Source: Candidatus Gastranaerophilales bacterium (GTDB lineage: Bacteria; Cyanobacteriota; Vampirovibrionia; Gastranaerophilales; Gastranaerophilaceae). Taken from it: DNA of 5,257 bases. The stretch is taken from contig CANRHJ010000129.1 in assembly GCA_947630355.1 (NCBI GenBank), positions 1 through 5,257 of the forward strand, written 5' to 3'. The notes beneath the pieces were generated by a model, which was not told the DNA's origin, did not search any database, and was given only the letters and a program-made list of their open reading frames with translations. Shown piece after piece: positions 4,584 through 5,257 of this stretch. A program made the translations under genes and the position numbers. How positions within the stretch are numbered: position 1 is the stretch's first letter; each line of letters begins with the position of its first letter.

Positions 4584-5257
4584 TTAGGGACTTTTAATAA
4601 ATTCTTTCCAAACTTGTTTATATTTTTCTTCTAAATCTTTTGTAAATTCTTTTATACCTTTTCTTATTTCACTGTTTTCCACTTTATCACGGAGTGTTTT
4701 TCTTAACTCATCAAGTTTTTCCTTGTTCTGACCCAGAGCAATAGCTTTTTGTATATATTCTTCACCTGTTGAAGCATTTAAAAGTTCTTCCAAACCTATT
4801 ACTTTATTTATTCTGCCTGCTCCGCGTGATTGCATACAATTTCCCGCAAGCGTAACTGTAGGAACTCCCATTAATGCAGCTTCCAATGCTATCGACATTC
4901 CGCTGAACGGATACGGATCCAATGAAATATCACTAAGCCTGTATGCTTTAAAATACGGATTTTCTGACTTGTTTAATATCATTAGTCTGTCGTCTTCTAT
5001 TCCGAGTTTTTTAAATTTCTCTTTTATTATTTTTATCATGTTTTTTGTTAATTGTGTTCTGTATATCAATAATTTACCGGTTTTGTCATTCTTTAATATT
5101 TCAGACCATATATATAATATTGAATCACTGAATTTCGACGTACAGTTATAACTTCCGTACGTTATATAACCGTTATTTTTATAAGGGCATTCCTCTATTT
5201 CGGGGAATTTTTTCTCATTATATATTGTATATCCTTTATCCAAATATAATGGCTTTT
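4584..5257 (-). CDS. GT41-family glycosyltransferase (SPINDLY/OGT-like), C-terminal catalytic part
   Basis: The frame is open to the right edge: codons for KPLYL precede any start, so the visible 223 residues are the 3' portion of a longer gene and the in-frame TTG at 5243 is not a likely start. In this family, TPR repeats normally lie upstream and the C-terminal domain transfers GlcNAc or another sugar from a nucleotide sugar to protein Ser/Thr. Visible family landmarks (first visible residue = 1) are ITYGSYN (31-37, family FGSFN), then the IWSEIL helix, DISLDPYPFSG (109-119), LEAALMGVPTVTLAG (124-138), the SR in QSRGAGR (142-148), GLEEL, EEYIQKAIAL, LRKTLRDKV and the terminal FTKDLEEKYKQVW (204-216). 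The substrate loop is SGMSIA where NGGTTT or NGHTTG is usual. Acceptor and donor sugar are unknown. The gene is codirectional with the PBP gene. Family assignment is firm; function beyond it is inference. Confidence 0.85.
   Translation of the reverse strand, partial: KPLYLDKGYTIYNEKKFPEIEECPYKNNGYITYGSYNCTSKFSDSILYIWSEILKNDKTGKLLIYRTQLTKNMIKIIKEKFKKLGIEDDRLMILNKSENPYFKAYRLSDISLDPYPFSGMSIALEAALMGVPTVTLAGNCMQSRGAGRINKVIGLEELLNASTGEEYIQKAIALGQNKEKLDELRKTLRDKVENSEIRKGIKEFTKDLEEKYKQVWKEFIKSP

Overview
This is an AT-rich window whose six coding regions are tightly packed. Non-coding gaps are only about 2 to 103 bp, and no stretch over 300 bp lacks a gene. Five genes are on the minus strand and one, the BioD-like gene, is on the plus strand. 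A TonB-type energy transducer, exported proteins with lysine-rich signal peptides and a class A penicillin-binding protein together point to a didermic (Gram-negative-type) bacterium with low genomic GC. The TonB-like protein carries a motif (RADKNSRAGGKHDPKR) that I associate, from memory, with Cyanobacteria and their non-photosynthetic relatives (Vampirovibrionia / Gastranaerophilales, 'Melainabacteria'). A gut-type melainabacterium is my best guess, held at moderate confidence and as inference only.

Layout from left to right. Positions 1-462 (minus, 3' end outside the window): N-terminal part of a TonB/TolA-like protein with one membrane helix followed by a Pro/Lys/Ala-rich linker. Positions 532-1077 and 1074-1634 (both minus): two small exported proteins that overlap by 4 bp (ATGA). 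They appear to be paralogs of each other, and their core pattern resembles the beta-barrel domain of VirB10/TrbI. Positions 1635-1737: a 103-bp divergent intergenic region holding a strong extended -10 for the rightward gene and a 12-bp near-palindrome that contains a BirA-like half-site. Positions 1738-2457 (plus): a divergent dethiobiotin synthetase (BioD-like). Positions 2460-4517 (minus): a complete class A penicillin-binding protein (PBP1A type) with all glycosyltransferase and transpeptidase motifs. Positions 4584-5257 (minus, 5' end outside the window): the C-terminal catalytic part of a GT41-family (SPINDLY/O-GlcNAc transferase-like) glycosyltransferase.

Most of the window is envelope biology: peptidoglycan synthesis (PBP1A), protein glycosylation or related sugar transfer (GT41), periplasm-spanning energy transduction (TonB-like) and two unknown exported beta-rich proteins. 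The BioD-like gene is an isolated metabolic gene with no other biotin gene visible. It converges on the PBP1A gene with only 2 bp between the stop codons.

No mobile element, CRISPR array, tRNA or rRNA was seen. The least ordinary items are the exported paralog pair, the probably leaderless start of the BioD-like gene, and the altered active-site positions in BioD and GT41. I do not see a clear new multi-gene system.
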